NCBI RefSeq assembly: GCF_050942425.1
Contig: NZ_CP192063.1
Span: forward strand, 9,238,001-9,302,000
DNA from: Actinoallomurus sp050942425
GTDB lineage: Bacteria > Actinomycetota > Actinomycetes > Streptosporangiales > Streptosporangiaceae
Length of the DNA stretch: 64,000 nucleotides
Direction of reading: 5' to 3'
Part shown: positions 52,480 through 61,473 of the stretch, piece by piece
How the letters are laid out: the number at the start of each line of letters is the position of its first letter
Position numbering within the stretch: position 1 is the stretch's first letter
Program-made: the position numbers and the translations under genes
Notes under the pieces: model-generated
Seen by the model: the letters and a program-made list of their open reading frames with translations, nothing else
What the model was told of the DNA's origin: nothing
Database searches by the model: none

Positions 52480-53271
52480 TCACAGGGCGACGAAGGTGAG
52501 GCCCCGCTGTTTCAGCGCGGGGATGACCGTCCGGAGCGCGCGGATGGTCTCGGACCGGTCGCCGCCGCCGTCGTGGCAGAGCAGGATGTCGCCCGCCTGC
52601 GCGCGCAGCAGCTTGTCCGTGATCGTCATGGTGCCGGGGCGGGCCCAGTCACGCGGGTCGACCTGCCAGTCGATGCAGATCATGGCGTGTTCGGCGGCGA
52701 CGTCGATGATCTGCTGCGACCACGCGCCGCCCGGAGAGCGGAAGAACTTGGGTGCCACACCGGTGGTCTGCGCGATCCTGTCGTGCGCGCCGCCGATCTC
52801 CTCCCGGATCCGGGTCGCCGTGAGGTTGGGCAGGTTCAACGGGTGCGTCACCGTGTGGTCGGACACCTGGTGCCCGCTCGCGACGAGCCGCTGGACCAAC
52901 CGCGGTTCTTCGGTGACCTGCTCCCCGATGAGCGAGAACGTCGCCGGAACGCCGAACTCGGCCAGCAGATCCAGCATCTTCGGCGTCCACACCGGATGCG
53001 GGCCGTCGTCGATGGTCAACGCCACCGCGTTCGGCGGTGCCGCCGGCTGGAGGTCGTGCAGGTTGTGGATCGGGCGGCGCAGCGCCTGCAGCGGCCGGCC
53101 GTGCGCGTAGCCGGGATCGGGCGGAGCGGTGTGGGCCGCCTTGCGTACGTGTCGTGGCGTCGTCGTCGTCGCGTCGCTGCCACGAAGGAATTCGGGCACC
53201 GCACCCGCCGCCAAGCCGACACCGGCAGCACCGATCGACAGCAACGCCTGACGCCGGTCCAGCTTCCGCAT
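52480..53271 (-). CDS. Exported polysaccharide deacetylase (carbohydrate esterase family 4)
   Basis: 263 residues. Tat-like N-terminus (RRQALLSIGAAGVGLAAGAV). NodB-domain motifs: TIDDGPHPVWT (motif 1 with the Asp pair), SDHTVTHPLNLP (motif 2, H-x3-H metal site), FFRSPGGAWSQ (motif 3), and DPRDWARPG plus ILLCHDGGGDR (motifs 4-5). It should remove N- or O-acetyl groups from peptidoglycan, chitin oligomers or xylan outside the cytoplasm. Confidence 0.92.
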   Translation of the reverse strand: MRKLDRRQALLSIGAAGVGLAAGAVPEFLRGSDATTTTPRHVRKAAHTAPPDPGYAHGRPLQALRRPIHNLHDLQPAAPPNAVALTIDDGPHPVWTPKMLDLLAEFGVPATFSLIGEQVTEEPRLVQRLVASGHQVSDHTVTHPLNLPNLTATRIREEIGGAHDRIAQTTGVAPKFFRSPGGAWSQQIIDVAAEHAMICIDWQVDPRDWARPGTMTITDKLLRAQAGDILLCHDGGGDRSETIRALRTVIPALKQRGLTFVAL

Positions 53272-53438
53272 CTCATCCCCAACCGCCGATATGACCGTGA
53301 TCCATCAGCTACGACTCCCCGGCCCGTCGAGATGTTCGGGGCGTGCGAAACGTATGGCGTGCGGTAACGGAACGGTTCGACCGCACGCCGAGCACCGAGG
53401 CGAGCGGATGAGCACGCACGCCTCGATCGCATGCCCGC

Positions 53439-54308
53439 TTATCGGCCGGGAGTGATCCAGTGGTCGGCGAGGTCGGCGACCCAACGGGTGGCCGCGTCCG
53501 GTGTCGCCGGCGGTGCCGCGGCGACGACCAGTTCGGTCACGCCGATCTCGGCCAGGCCGGGTAGCAGGTCGGGGCTGCCGTCGCTCAGCGCGACGGCGAT
53601 GGTCAGCTCCGCCGGCGAGCGGCCCTGACGCGCGCATTCCGCCACGAGAGCGGTGACGCGCTCCTCGACGGCGGCGGCCGGGAGGTTGAACCCGTACCAC
53701 CCGTCTCCGAGCGTGGCGACCCGGCGCAGTGCCGCATCGCTGTTCCCACCCACCACGACCCGCATCCGCCGGCCGTACGCCGGCTTGGGATTGACCCGGA
53801 TCGCGTCGAAGCGAACGAACTCCCCGTCGAACGAGGCCACGCGGTTCGACCACAGGGCGCGCATCGCGGCGACGTACTCCGCCGTGCGCCGGGTGCGGTC
53901 GGCGAAGGGGACGCCGAGCGCGGCGAACTCCTCGGCCGACCAGCCGACGCCGATCCCGAGGGTGAGCCTCCCGCCGGAGAGCACGTCCAGCGTCGCGGCC
54001 TGCTTGGCCACCACGACCGGGTTGTGCTCGGGCAGCAGCAGCACGCCCGTGGCCAGCCCGATCGTGGTGGTCACGGCCGCCGCGAAAGTCAGGGTGAGGA
54101 ACGGGTCCAGCCAGTCCGCGTCGGCGGGGACGGCGATCCGCCCGTCGGCGGAGTAGGGGTAGCGGGACGCCGGCGCGTCGACCAGTACCACGTGCTCACC
54201 CGACCACAACCTCGCGAAGCCGTGAGCCTCGGCGGCTTCCGCCACCGCCCGTACGATCTCCGGGCGGGCGCCGTCCCCGACGCCCAGCGCGTGCAACCCC
54301 ACCTGCAT
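53439..54308 (-). CDS. LLM-class F420-dependent oxidoreductase
   Basis: 289 residues from the ATG at 54308 (MQVGLHALGVGD); an upstream TTG at 54344 would add 12. The luciferase-like TIM-barrel pattern is clear: FARLWSGEHVVLVD, DPFLTLTFAAAVTTTIGLATG, LSGGRLTLGIGVGWSAEEFAALG and VVVGGNSDAALRRVATLGDG. Proteins with this set use coenzyme F420 rather than FMN. The substrate is unknown. Confidence 0.88.
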   Translation of the reverse strand: MQVGLHALGVGDGARPEIVRAVAEAAEAHGFARLWSGEHVVLVDAPASRYPYSADGRIAVPADADWLDPFLTLTFAAAVTTTIGLATGVLLLPEHNPVVVAKQAATLDVLSGGRLTLGIGVGWSAEEFAALGVPFADRTRRTAEYVAAMRALWSNRVASFDGEFVRFDAIRVNPKPAYGRRMRVVVGGNSDAALRRVATLGDGWYGFNLPAAAVEERVTALVAECARQGRSPAELTIAVALSDGSPDLLPGLAEIGVTELVVAAAPPATPDAATRWVADLADHWITPGR

Positions 54309-54386
54309 GTCCGAGACGGTGGCCGACCGCCGGGCGAAACTCAAGGACCCGGCGGTCGGCGCGCCCCATCCGGCGGGGTCGGCTTA

Positions 54387-56228
54387 TCAGCTCGCGGCGT
54401 CGAGCGCGCCGAGGCCACTGGCCTGCGTGCGCCAGTCGAACACGTTGGGGCTGCCGCCCGCCCAGCGCTGGCCGAGCCGGTTGAGCGCGTCGCGGTCGTG
54501 GGCCCAGATCGAGTCCGCCTGCCGCTGGGCGAAGGACCGGTACGCGGGCGCTCCGGTGGCCGCCGCGAGGTCGGCCAGGTAACGGCTGAAGATGCCCTTG
54601 AACTGCTTCTGGTTGTCGTCACACGTGCTCTGGCCGACGTCGCACGACTCGGCCAGTATCCCGTCGCGCGTGAGACCCGTGATCGCCGCGTCCGCGAGCC
54701 GTCGTGCCGCGTCGAGCAGTGTGGCGTCGCCGGTGGCGCGCCACGCCTCGACCAGGCCGCCGATGGCCAGACCCTGGTTGTACGTCCAGACCGTCTGGCC
54801 GTTGTTGTGGCAGTCCTGGGTGAGGCCGTCGTTGACGAGGTTCGCGGAGTTGATCAGGCCGCTGTTCAGGTACCAGGTCGCGGCCGTTCGGGTGCGCTGC
54901 AGCCAGACCGTGTCGCCGGGGGTCCGGCGGTGGATCGACGCGGCGAGCCGCAGGTACAGGCCGCTCGTCACCGCGTTCTTGTACGTGCGCTCGCGGTCCC
55001 ACCACACCCCGCCGCCGCAGGTGCTCGGATCCCAGTACTGCTGCACGTAGTCCGCGATCGTGGTGGCCATCGTCAGGTACCGCTGGTCGCCGGTGTGGTC
55101 GTACGCCGCCACCCACGCGAGACCCCACCAGGCGCTGTCGTCGATGGCGCGGCTGATGAAGTTCCCCTCGACCGGGTCGGAGCTGCGCTGCCCGGCCGGG
55201 AACACGCCCTTGTTCTGGTCGAACGTGCGGGCGATCACCCAGTCGTACTGGCGGTCGCCGTGGTCGATGAGCGCGGTGAGCGTGGCGGCCGAGTTCCACC
55301 AGCTGCTGGGCCACCAGCCGGTGTAGGGGTCGTAGGAGTACATCAGCGCGTCGGCGGCCGCCGACGCGCGGGACGGTGCGGGCCGGGCCCATGCGGTGCA
55401 GCTGCCGTTCTGCCCGGTCACCGCTCGGCCGCACGCTCGGACGGCTCCGCCGTAGAGGCGGCCACGCGGGTCGCGGGTGGCGAACATCGTCGTACGGGTG
55501 GCGGTCGCGCCGCCGGGGACCGAGACGCGGCCGAGCGAGGAGCCGTCGGGCCACGTGGCGCCGCCGTCCCACGAACGGTCGAGCCACACCTCGTCGCCTG
55601 CGGCACCCGCCTCGATGCCGGCCCACGCCATCCCGTTCTGGTCGACGTGCAGGCGGATCACGCGGCCGGAGAGCGTGGTCGCCGGGACGGGCTCGGTGTC
55701 GCCGTTCGCCTGGCCGGCGTCGGTACGGTCGCAGCGGACGTCGCAGACCGTCGGGTAGACCCAGTCCGTGCACGCGACCGCGTTGGCGTCACCGCAGGCC
55801 CGGATGAGGCCGCGGCGGTGGTTCCGCGGATCGGAGATGTTGTACATGAGCGTTCGCGTGCCGGTCCACGTGCTCGGGATGCTCGCCTTGCCGAGCAGGC
55901 CCTCCCACGTGTTCCCGCCGTCCCAGGACCGGTCGAGCCACACGGCGTCGCCGGTGGTGCCGTTGTCGATGCTGCCCCACGCCATTCCGTCCGCGCCGGA
56001 GACATGGAGCACGAGCTTGCGGCCGTTGATGTTCTTTTCCGGGACGGGGAACGTCTCCTGCCCGGCCTTCGACGGGTCGAGCGTGTCGCAGGACAGGAAG
56101 CACACCGCCGCCTGGGGTGCGGTGTCCGCCGACGCGACGCCTGTTCTCGGCGCGACACCGAGCAGGACGAGTCCGGCGATGACGGCGGCAGCGGTACGGG
56201 CGGGGAGGATACGTCGCTGTACTCGCAT
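54387..56228 (-). CDS. Secreted GH76 alpha-1,6-mannanase-like enzyme with duplicated N-terminal module
   Basis: 613 residues. Signal peptide (TAAAVIAGLVLLGVAPRTGVASA). Two homologous modules of about 110 residues come first; each ends in the pattern GD-x-VWLDRSWDGG-x-TW and begins with a cysteine-containing strand. The GH76 (alpha/alpha)6 domain starts near residue 290: MYSYDPYTGWWPSSWWNSAA, the catalytic Asp pair in AIDDSAWWGLAWV, and WTYNQGLAIGGLVEAW. GH76 enzymes act on alpha-1,6-mannan backbones. The duplicated module may bind glycan. Confidence 0.9.
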   Translation of the reverse strand: MRVQRRILPARTAAAVIAGLVLLGVAPRTGVASADTAPQAAVCFLSCDTLDPSKAGQETFPVPEKNINGRKLVLHVSGADGMAWGSIDNGTTGDAVWLDRSWDGGNTWEGLLGKASIPSTWTGTRTLMYNISDPRNHRRGLIRACGDANAVACTDWVYPTVCDVRCDRTDAGQANGDTEPVPATTLSGRVIRLHVDQNGMAWAGIEAGAAGDEVWLDRSWDGGATWPDGSSLGRVSVPGGATATRTTMFATRDPRGRLYGGAVRACGRAVTGQNGSCTAWARPAPSRASAAADALMYSYDPYTGWWPSSWWNSAATLTALIDHGDRQYDWVIARTFDQNKGVFPAGQRSSDPVEGNFISRAIDDSAWWGLAWVAAYDHTGDQRYLTMATTIADYVQQYWDPSTCGGGVWWDRERTYKNAVTSGLYLRLAASIHRRTPGDTVWLQRTRTAATWYLNSGLINSANLVNDGLTQDCHNNGQTVWTYNQGLAIGGLVEAWRATGDATLLDAARRLADAAITGLTRDGILAESCDVGQSTCDDNQKQFKGIFSRYLADLAAATGAPAYRSFAQRQADSIWAHDRDALNRLGQRWAGGSPNVFDWRTQASGLGALDAAS

Positions 56229-56277
56229 GGGGAGCTCCAGCCGAAGGTGCCGTGGGGGTGCTGCAGGACAAGCGGGT

Positions 56278-56308
56278 GGCGAGGCCCGCCAGATCGGCGG
56301 GCCTCGCC
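56278..56308. terminator. Hairpin downstream of the arabinofuranosidase gene
   Basis: A 13-bp perfect stem, GGCGAGGCCCGCC with its complement, around AGATC. It lies 14 bases after the minus-strand stop at 56322. Confidence 0.85.
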
Positions 56309-56321
56309 GAGGGTGGGTCGG

Positions 56322-58253
56322 CTAGCTCAGGGCGAATTTCTGCGCCGGGGAGCCGTTGCAGTCGTAGATCTGCAGCCGCGTACCGTTCGCGGTCGCCCCG
56401 CTCGGCGAATCCAGACAGCGCCCGGACTGCGGATTACGCAGCGAACCGTCGGACTGCTGCTGCCAGACCTGAGCACCCCCACCATTGCAGTCCCACAACT
56501 GCACCTGCGTACCGTTCGCCGTGCCGTTACCGGTGACGTCGAGGCAGCGGCCGAGGGTGCGCAGGGCGCCGTTGGACAGGTGTACCCAGTGCTGGTCCAC
56601 GGCGTAGGACTGGCAGTCCCAGAGGTTGATCGCGGCGCTGTCGACGCCCGTGTCGTCGCCGAGAACGTCGACGCATTTCCCGCCGGGGCCGAGGGTCACG
56701 CCACCGCCGTTGACCGCGAACTTCTGCGCCGGGGAGCCGTTGCAGTCATAGATCTGCAGCCGCGTGCCGTTCGCCGTCGCCCCACTCGGCGAATCCAGGC
56801 AACGCCCGGACTGCGGATTACGCAACGAACCGTCGGACTGCTGCTGCCAGACCTGAGCACCCCCACCATTGCAGTCCCACAACTGCACCTGCGCGCCATT
56901 CGCCGTACCGTTACCGGTGACGTCCAGGCAGCGGCCGAGCGTGCGCAGCGAGTCGTCGGCGAAGTGTTCCCAGTGCTGATCCTCGGCGTAGGACTGGCAG
57001 TCCCAGAGATTGACGGCAGTGTTATTGACGCCGGTGTCGTCCCCGATGACGTCGACGCATTTGCCGCCCGGGCCGGTGATCGTGTCCTGCGGGCCGTTCG
57101 GCACGTTGGTCTGCCCGGAGTAGCCGACCGAGACGACATTGGCCTGCACGGCGTTGTCGGCGGCGTCGGTCGGGTAGCCGGAGGTCATCACGCCTTCGAA
57201 GAAGGTGCCCATGTTCCAGTTACTGTTGTCCCCGCCCGTGCCCAGGATGATCGAGCCCTCCTGGTGCATCGGGATGTAGCCGCCGCGGTTCGGCAGCGCG
57301 CCGTTCCACCACGTCGACAGGCCGCCGGACTGCGCGTTGCCGCCTTTGAGGGCGTAGGTGGTCTGGCCGTTGTTCTTCAGCAGCGCCGTGACGTAGGTGC
57401 TGTTGTTGCCCTGGTTCGCGGTGTTGGAGCCGTTGGCGCCCTGGAACATGCCGTTCTCCAGGTCCGCCTCCACCCACGGTCCCGAGCCCGTACACGGCGT
57501 GAAATAGCAGGTGGTCGCGATGCTCACGGCGTCCATGTGGCCGTTGCCGGTGTCGGACGGGACCGCCTCGGCGTTGCCGTAGTCGAAGCAGCACGCGGAT
57601 CCGACGTGCGTGCCGCTCGCGACCATGTACATGCCCTCGGGCTGCCCGTTCTGCGCGACGCCGGACGCGACGGCGTGCCGGTAGCCGTGCTGCGGGGAGA
57701 TCCAGACGCCGTACGCCTTGTGCCCGCCGGCGGTGACGGCGATCTCGCTCGCGTCCGCGGGGTAGTCGGCGCCGGTGCCGGCCGTGCCCGCCGGGGACGG
57801 CGTCAGGTCGTTGTGGCGGGACGTCTGGTCGTAGATCTTCGTGATGCCGCACGTCGTGCCGTTGCAGAACGCGTCGTGATCGGCCGCGTCGGCGTAGCCG
57901 CCCGCAGAGAGCACGTCCACGTCATGCGTGGCGTGGTCGGACGCACGGGTCAACTGGTAGAGAGGGCCCGCGTACGCGCCGAACAGGGCTCGTACGGTGC
58001 TGTGCGCGGCGACGCAGGGCGTACCCGCGGCGCCGTAGATGTCGCACGGCAGGGAGGCGGCGGCCTGCGCCGTACCGGTCAGGCCGAAGAGGCCGACGAT
58101 GAGGGCCGCGATCGCGCCGATGACGGACGCCGCGCGCCGGATGGGCCGGACCCTGGCGGCGGGTGCGTACGGCTCATTCTCGATCGGCGCTGTCGGTGGT
58201 GCGGCTCGGCGGGCGGTGGCAGTCACGCGTAGGGCGGGGCGATGTCTGCGCAT
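56322..58253 (-). CDS. Secreted alpha-L-arabinofuranosidase (GH54-like catalytic domain) with two ricin-B lectin modules
   Basis: 643 residues from the ATG at 58253 (MRRHRPALRV), which has CTGGAG upstream; longer in-frame starts are unlikely. Signal/anchor helix (ASVIGAIAALIVGLFGLTGTAQA). The catalytic domain starts LPCDIYGAAGTPCVAAHSTV and contains QTSRHNDLTPSP and CCFDYGNAEAVP, typical of the fungal/actinobacterial ArabFuran catalytic domain. After about residue 390, two ricin-type beta-trefoil lectin modules (CBM13) with QxW-type repeats follow (GRCLDVTGNGTANG...QLWDC). It removes arabinose side chains from arabinoxylan or arabinan. Confidence 0.9.
   Translation of the reverse strand: MRRHRPALRVTATARRAAPPTAPIENEPYAPAARVRPIRRAASVIGAIAALIVGLFGLTGTAQAAASLPCDIYGAAGTPCVAAHSTVRALFGAYAGPLYQLTRASDHATHDVDVLSAGGYADAADHDAFCNGTTCGITKIYDQTSRHNDLTPSPAGTAGTGADYPADASEIAVTAGGHKAYGVWISPQHGYRHAVASGVAQNGQPEGMYMVASGTHVGSACCFDYGNAEAVPSDTGNGHMDAVSIATTCYFTPCTGSGPWVEADLENGMFQGANGSNTANQGNNSTYVTALLKNNGQTTYALKGGNAQSGGLSTWWNGALPNRGGYIPMHQEGSIILGTGGDNSNWNMGTFFEGVMTSGYPTDAADNAVQANVVSVGYSGQTNVPNGPQDTITGPGGKCVDVIGDDTGVNNTAVNLWDCQSYAEDQHWEHFADDSLRTLGRCLDVTGNGTANGAQVQLWDCNGGGAQVWQQQSDGSLRNPQSGRCLDSPSGATANGTRLQIYDCNGSPAQKFAVNGGGVTLGPGGKCVDVLGDDTGVDSAAINLWDCQSYAVDQHWVHLSNGALRTLGRCLDVTGNGTANGTQVQLWDCNGGGAQVWQQQSDGSLRNPQSGRCLDSPSGATANGTRLQIYDCNGSPAQKFALS
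56332..57074 (-). repeat. Duplicated ricin-B lectin module (two ~360-bp copies, offset 384 bp)
   Basis: The segments 56332-56690 and 56716-57074 are nearly identical at DNA level, especially the half that encodes GAQVWQQQSDGSLRNPQSG. This indicates recent duplication or gene conversion within the gene. Confidence 0.85.
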
Positions 58254-58337
58254 GGCGATGGCTCCAGGGGCGGAGGACGTCTGCGGTGGCCGGCGGGCAC
58301 AGACGTGATGGCGGGGTGACATCGCGATGTTGAAATG

Positions 58338-58367
58338 ACAGTAAACAGTCTTATCGGTTAGCGTCAA
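58338..58367 (-). promoter_or_regulatory. Promoter of the arabinofuranosidase gene
   Basis: On the minus strand TTGACG (58367-58362) and TACTGT (58343-58338) are 18 bases apart. Direct ACTGT repeats (58338-58349) overlap the -10, so a regulator could bind there. Confidence 0.5.
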
Positions 58368-58411
58368 TACGCTCGCGAACTTGTTGGAATCGGCGAGCTG
58401 CGGTGTTCGTT

Positions 58412-59263
58412 TTAGTTTGTTTCGGCGTCGGTGAAACGCTGTCGCCCCAGCACCGCGAGCAGTTGCAGCTTCTCGTGGCCCTCGGTGTTCGGAGCGGCGG
58501 TGAGCACGAGCAGCGCCTGCGACTGGTCCTCGGTGAACAACGCCTGGCAGTCCACCTCGATCGCGCCGAGTTCGGGATGGATGAGCGTCTTGTGGTCCTC
58601 GAAGCGGTTCGCCACCTCGTGCCGATCCCACAGCTCGGCGAACTCCGCACTCGCCTTCTGCAGCGCCCGTACGAGCTCGCCCGCGCGCGACTGCGGGCCC
58701 ATCGACCCGTAGGCGGCACGCAGCTGCGCGACCTGGGCGCGGCCCTGCCGGTCGCGGTCGGCCTCGAGATAGCGCAGCCGCTCGGTGGGGTCGGTGAACC
58801 ACCGGTAGGTGCCGCTGCGGGCGAGGCCCGTGTGGCCCGACTCGTCGCCGAACAGTGCCGCGGCCATCCGGTTCTGCACGAGCGTCTCGCTCAGGTTGGA
58901 CAGGATGAGCGCCGGGGTGTCGTCGAGGCGGTCCAGCACCCGCAGCAGGGCAGGGGCGACATGCGGCGTGGTCGACACCGAGTCCGGGACGCCCCGCCCG
59001 GCCACCCGGAACAGATAGGCGCGCTCGTCGTCCGTCAGCCGAAGCGCCCGGGCCAGCGACGCGAGCATCTGCTCGCTCGGCTGCGGGCTACGCTGCTGTT
59101 CGAGCCGCGTGTAATAGTCGGTCGACATCACGGCGAGGGCCGCGACCTCCTCGCGACGCAGTCCGGGGGCGCGGCGGCGCGCGCCCGGAGGCAGCCCCAC
59201 GTCCTCGGGCCGCAGCGCCTCCCGGCGACGGCGCAGGAAGTCTGCCAGTGATGCACGATCCAT
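58412..59263 (-). CDS. XRE-family transcriptional regulator with MmyB-like ligand domain
   Basis: 283 residues. N-terminal HTH: GLRREEVAALAVMSTDYYTRLEQQRSPQPS. The C-terminal MmyB-type domain (PALLRVLDRLDDTPALILSN...NRMAAALFGDESGH; YLEADRDRQGRAQVAQLRAAYG) is thought to bind a lipid or similar ligand. Such regulators commonly sit divergent to an SDR that they repress, exactly as here with the gene at 59364. Confidence 0.93.
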   Translation of the reverse strand: MDRASLADFLRRRREALRPEDVGLPPGARRRAPGLRREEVAALAVMSTDYYTRLEQQRSPQPSEQMLASLARALRLTDDERAYLFRVAGRGVPDSVSTTPHVAPALLRVLDRLDDTPALILSNLSETLVQNRMAAALFGDESGHTGLARSGTYRWFTDPTERLRYLEADRDRQGRAQVAQLRAAYGSMGPQSRAGELVRALQKASAEFAELWDRHEVANRFEDHKTLIHPELGAIEVDCQALFTEDQSQALLVLTAAPNTEGHEKLQLLAVLGRQRFTDAETN

Positions 59264-59363
59264 ATGTCCATTATCGGCCGGTGTCCCAGGCGAGCCAGGG
59301 ACCGCCGGTCCCCCGATGACCGCTCTCTGCCCCCTCGCGCGGCCGAGCGGTCAGACTCGAAGC

Positions 59364-60128
59364 ATGAACATCTCCGGAAACACCGTCTTCATTCCCGGTG
59401 CCACCAGCGGCATCGGGCTCGCCCTCGCCCTGGAGCTACAGGCCAGGGGGAACACCGTCGTCGTCGGTGGCCGGCGCGTCGAGTTGCTCGAGCGGATCGC
59501 CGCGGAGCACCCCGGCATCGACACGGTGCGGATCGACACGGCGGACGCCGCGAGCATCGACTCCGCCGCGAAAGAGGTGCTGGCGAGCCATCCGGACCTC
59601 AACGTCCTGGTCACGATGGCCGGCATCATGCGCGTCGAGGACTGGCACCGGCCCGAGTCGTTCCTGGCCTCCGCCGAGTCCGTCGTGACCACCAACGTGC
59701 TCGGCCCGATCCGGCTCATCGCCGCGTTCATCGAGCACCTGCGGGCGCGGCCGGACGCCACGATCATGACCGTCTCCTCGGGTCTCGCGTTCGCGCCGCT
59801 CAAGGTGACCCCGAGTTACAACGCCTCGAAGGCCGCGATCCACATGCTCAGTGAGTCGCTCCGGCTGCAGCTCGCCGACACGACGGTGAAGATCGTGGAG
59901 CTCGAGCCCCCGGCCGTCCGCACCGCGCTGCTGCCCGGCCAGGAGGAGAGCGAGTTCGCGATGCCGCTCGACGAGTTCGTGGCGGAGGTCATCGCGCTGA
60001 TCGAGGCCCAGCCCGACGCGAAGGAGATCCAGGTCGAACGGGTGAAGTTCCTGCGCTACGGCGAGGCCCGCGGCGACTACGACCAGGTCGTCGAGACGCT
60101 CAACGCCTCCGACCCGCACGGCCGATAA
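59364..60128 (+). CDS. Short-chain dehydrogenase/reductase (DltE-like)
   Basis: 254 residues from the ATG at 59364 (MNISGNTVFIPGATSGIG). Classical SDR motifs: cofactor loop GATSGIGLALALELQARG, NVLVTMAGI in place of NNAG, catalytic Ser in TVSSGLAFAP and Tyr/Lys in YNASKAAIHML. The C-terminus carries the EVIALIEAQPDAKEI segment seen in DltE-type members. It is divergent from the MmyB regulator with a 100-base intergenic region. Confidence 0.92.
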   Translation: MNISGNTVFIPGATSGIGLALALELQARGNTVVVGGRRVELLERIAAEHPGIDTVRIDTADAASIDSAAKEVLASHPDLNVLVTMAGIMRVEDWHRPESFLASAESVVTTNVLGPIRLIAAFIEHLRARPDATIMTVSSGLAFAPLKVTPSYNASKAAIHMLSESLRLQLADTTVKIVELEPPAVRTALLPGQEESEFAMPLDEFVAEVIALIEAQPDAKEIQVERVKFLRYGEARGDYDQVVETLNASDPHGR

Positions 60129-60254
60129 CCGGCCCTTCAGCACCGACGCCCGACGTTCACCTCGTCGTTCCATCGCCCTCGCCGGACGTTGGTGATGGGA
60201 CGGTAAAAAGACTGGTTCCGTTCACTCCAGACACACCGAGGCACCGAGACGGCA

Positions 60255-61454
60255 GTGAGAGTCAGCCGCATATTCGATCGTTCCGTCACCATCCTCTCCT
60301 GCTCGGGGCTGCTCGTCTTCGCCGGGCTGGCGGCGCGCACGGCCGACCATTACGCGCGCGGCGCCGTGATGTCCACCGTCCGCGTCGCGCACCTGTCCAG
60401 CGCGGAGACCGCCGACGTCCTGACGAAGGCGAAGATCACTACGCCGGTCCAGAACGGCGTCGACGCCTATCGGGTGCTCTACCGGACGGTCAACACGCGG
60501 GGCACTTCGACACCCGCGAGCGGGCTCCTCGTCCTGCCCGCCGGCAGCGCACACCGGCTGCGGCTGGTCGCGTACGAGCACGGCACGCTGACGACCCGGC
60601 GAAACGCCCCGTCCGTGGACGCCACGCAGCCGGACCGCGCGCGGGCGATCATGTTCGCGAGTGCCGGCTACGCCGTGGCGGCACCCGATTACCTGGGCCT
60701 CGGCAAGGGCGTCGGCCGTCATGCGTACGAGCATGTGTCCTCCGAGCTCAACGCGTCGGTGGACCTGCTGCGCGCGGCGCGTACGGTCGTGGGCCGGCAG
60801 CATCGCGAGTTCGACTCGAAGGTGCTCGTCACCGGCTTCGCGCAGGGCGGGCCGGCCGCGATGGCGCTGGGCGAGAAGCTCCAGGACGGTAAGGTGCAGC
60901 ACTTCGGGCCGGCCGCGGTGGCGCCGGTCAGCGGGCCGTTCGATCTGGAGCACGTCCAGGTGCCGGCCGAGCTCGACGGGCGGCTCTCCCAGCGCCAGTC
61001 CGTCCTCGACCTCGCCTACTGGCTCGCGTCGACGCGCCGGGTCTACCACCTGTACCGCCGGCCCGCCGAGGCGTTCCAGGAGCCGTACGCCTCCTCGGTG
61101 ACGCGGCTGTTCGACGGCCATCACGACGAGGCGACGATCGTCGCGTCCCTGCCGTCGACGCCGGAGCGGCTGCTGACGCCGGCTTTCGCCGACCGCCTCC
61201 GGCATCCGGCCGGCGGCCTGCTGCGCGCGATGAAATCGAGCGACGACACCTGCGCGTGGCGGCCCCGGGTGCCGGTACGGATCTACGCGGCGACCGGCGA
61301 CCGGCGCGTGCCCATCGCCAACGCCCGCGCCTGTCAGGCGGCGTCGGGCGGCGGTCTCGTCGACCTCGGGGCGCGGATCGACCACGACGGCTCCGCCCGG
61401 CTGGCCCTCCCGCAGATCCTCACCTGGTTCCGGGAGCTCGCCCCGCCGACCTGA
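60255..61454 (+). CDS. Secreted lipase-like alpha/beta-hydrolase with nucleophile serine replaced by alanine
   Basis: 399 residues from a GTG at 60255. Signal/anchor helix (VTILSCSGLLVFAGLAART). The fold of secretory (LIP-type) lipases is recognisable: VLYRTVNTRGTSTPASGLLV, AYEHGTL, FASAGYAVAAPDYLGLGKG, and the nucleophile elbow VTGFAQGGPAAMALGEKL. The normal elbow is GFSQGG; here the codon at 60840-60842 is GCG, so residue 196 is Ala. Later blocks (VPVRIYAATGDRRVPIANA; IDHDG) keep the Asp and His positions. It is either catalytically dead or uses another mechanism. Confidence 0.82.
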   Translation: MRVSRIFDRSVTILSCSGLLVFAGLAARTADHYARGAVMSTVRVAHLSSAETADVLTKAKITTPVQNGVDAYRVLYRTVNTRGTSTPASGLLVLPAGSAHRLRLVAYEHGTLTTRRNAPSVDATQPDRARAIMFASAGYAVAAPDYLGLGKGVGRHAYEHVSSELNASVDLLRAARTVVGRQHREFDSKVLVTGFAQGGPAAMALGEKLQDGKVQHFGPAAVAPVSGPFDLEHVQVPAELDGRLSQRQSVLDLAYWLASTRRVYHLYRRPAEAFQEPYASSVTRLFDGHHDEATIVASLPSTPERLLTPAFADRLRHPAGGLLRAMKSSDDTCAWRPRVPVRIYAATGDRRVPIANARACQAASGGGLVDLGARIDHDGSARLALPQILTWFRELAPPT

Positions 61455-61473
61455 CCGCCACAGGAGGGAACCT

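Noticed and set aside
54024..58232. A 1402-codon plus-strand frame across the LLM, GH76 and arabinofuranosidase genes
   Set aside because: Antisense shadow with low-complexity translation and no domains; three real minus-strand genes cover it.
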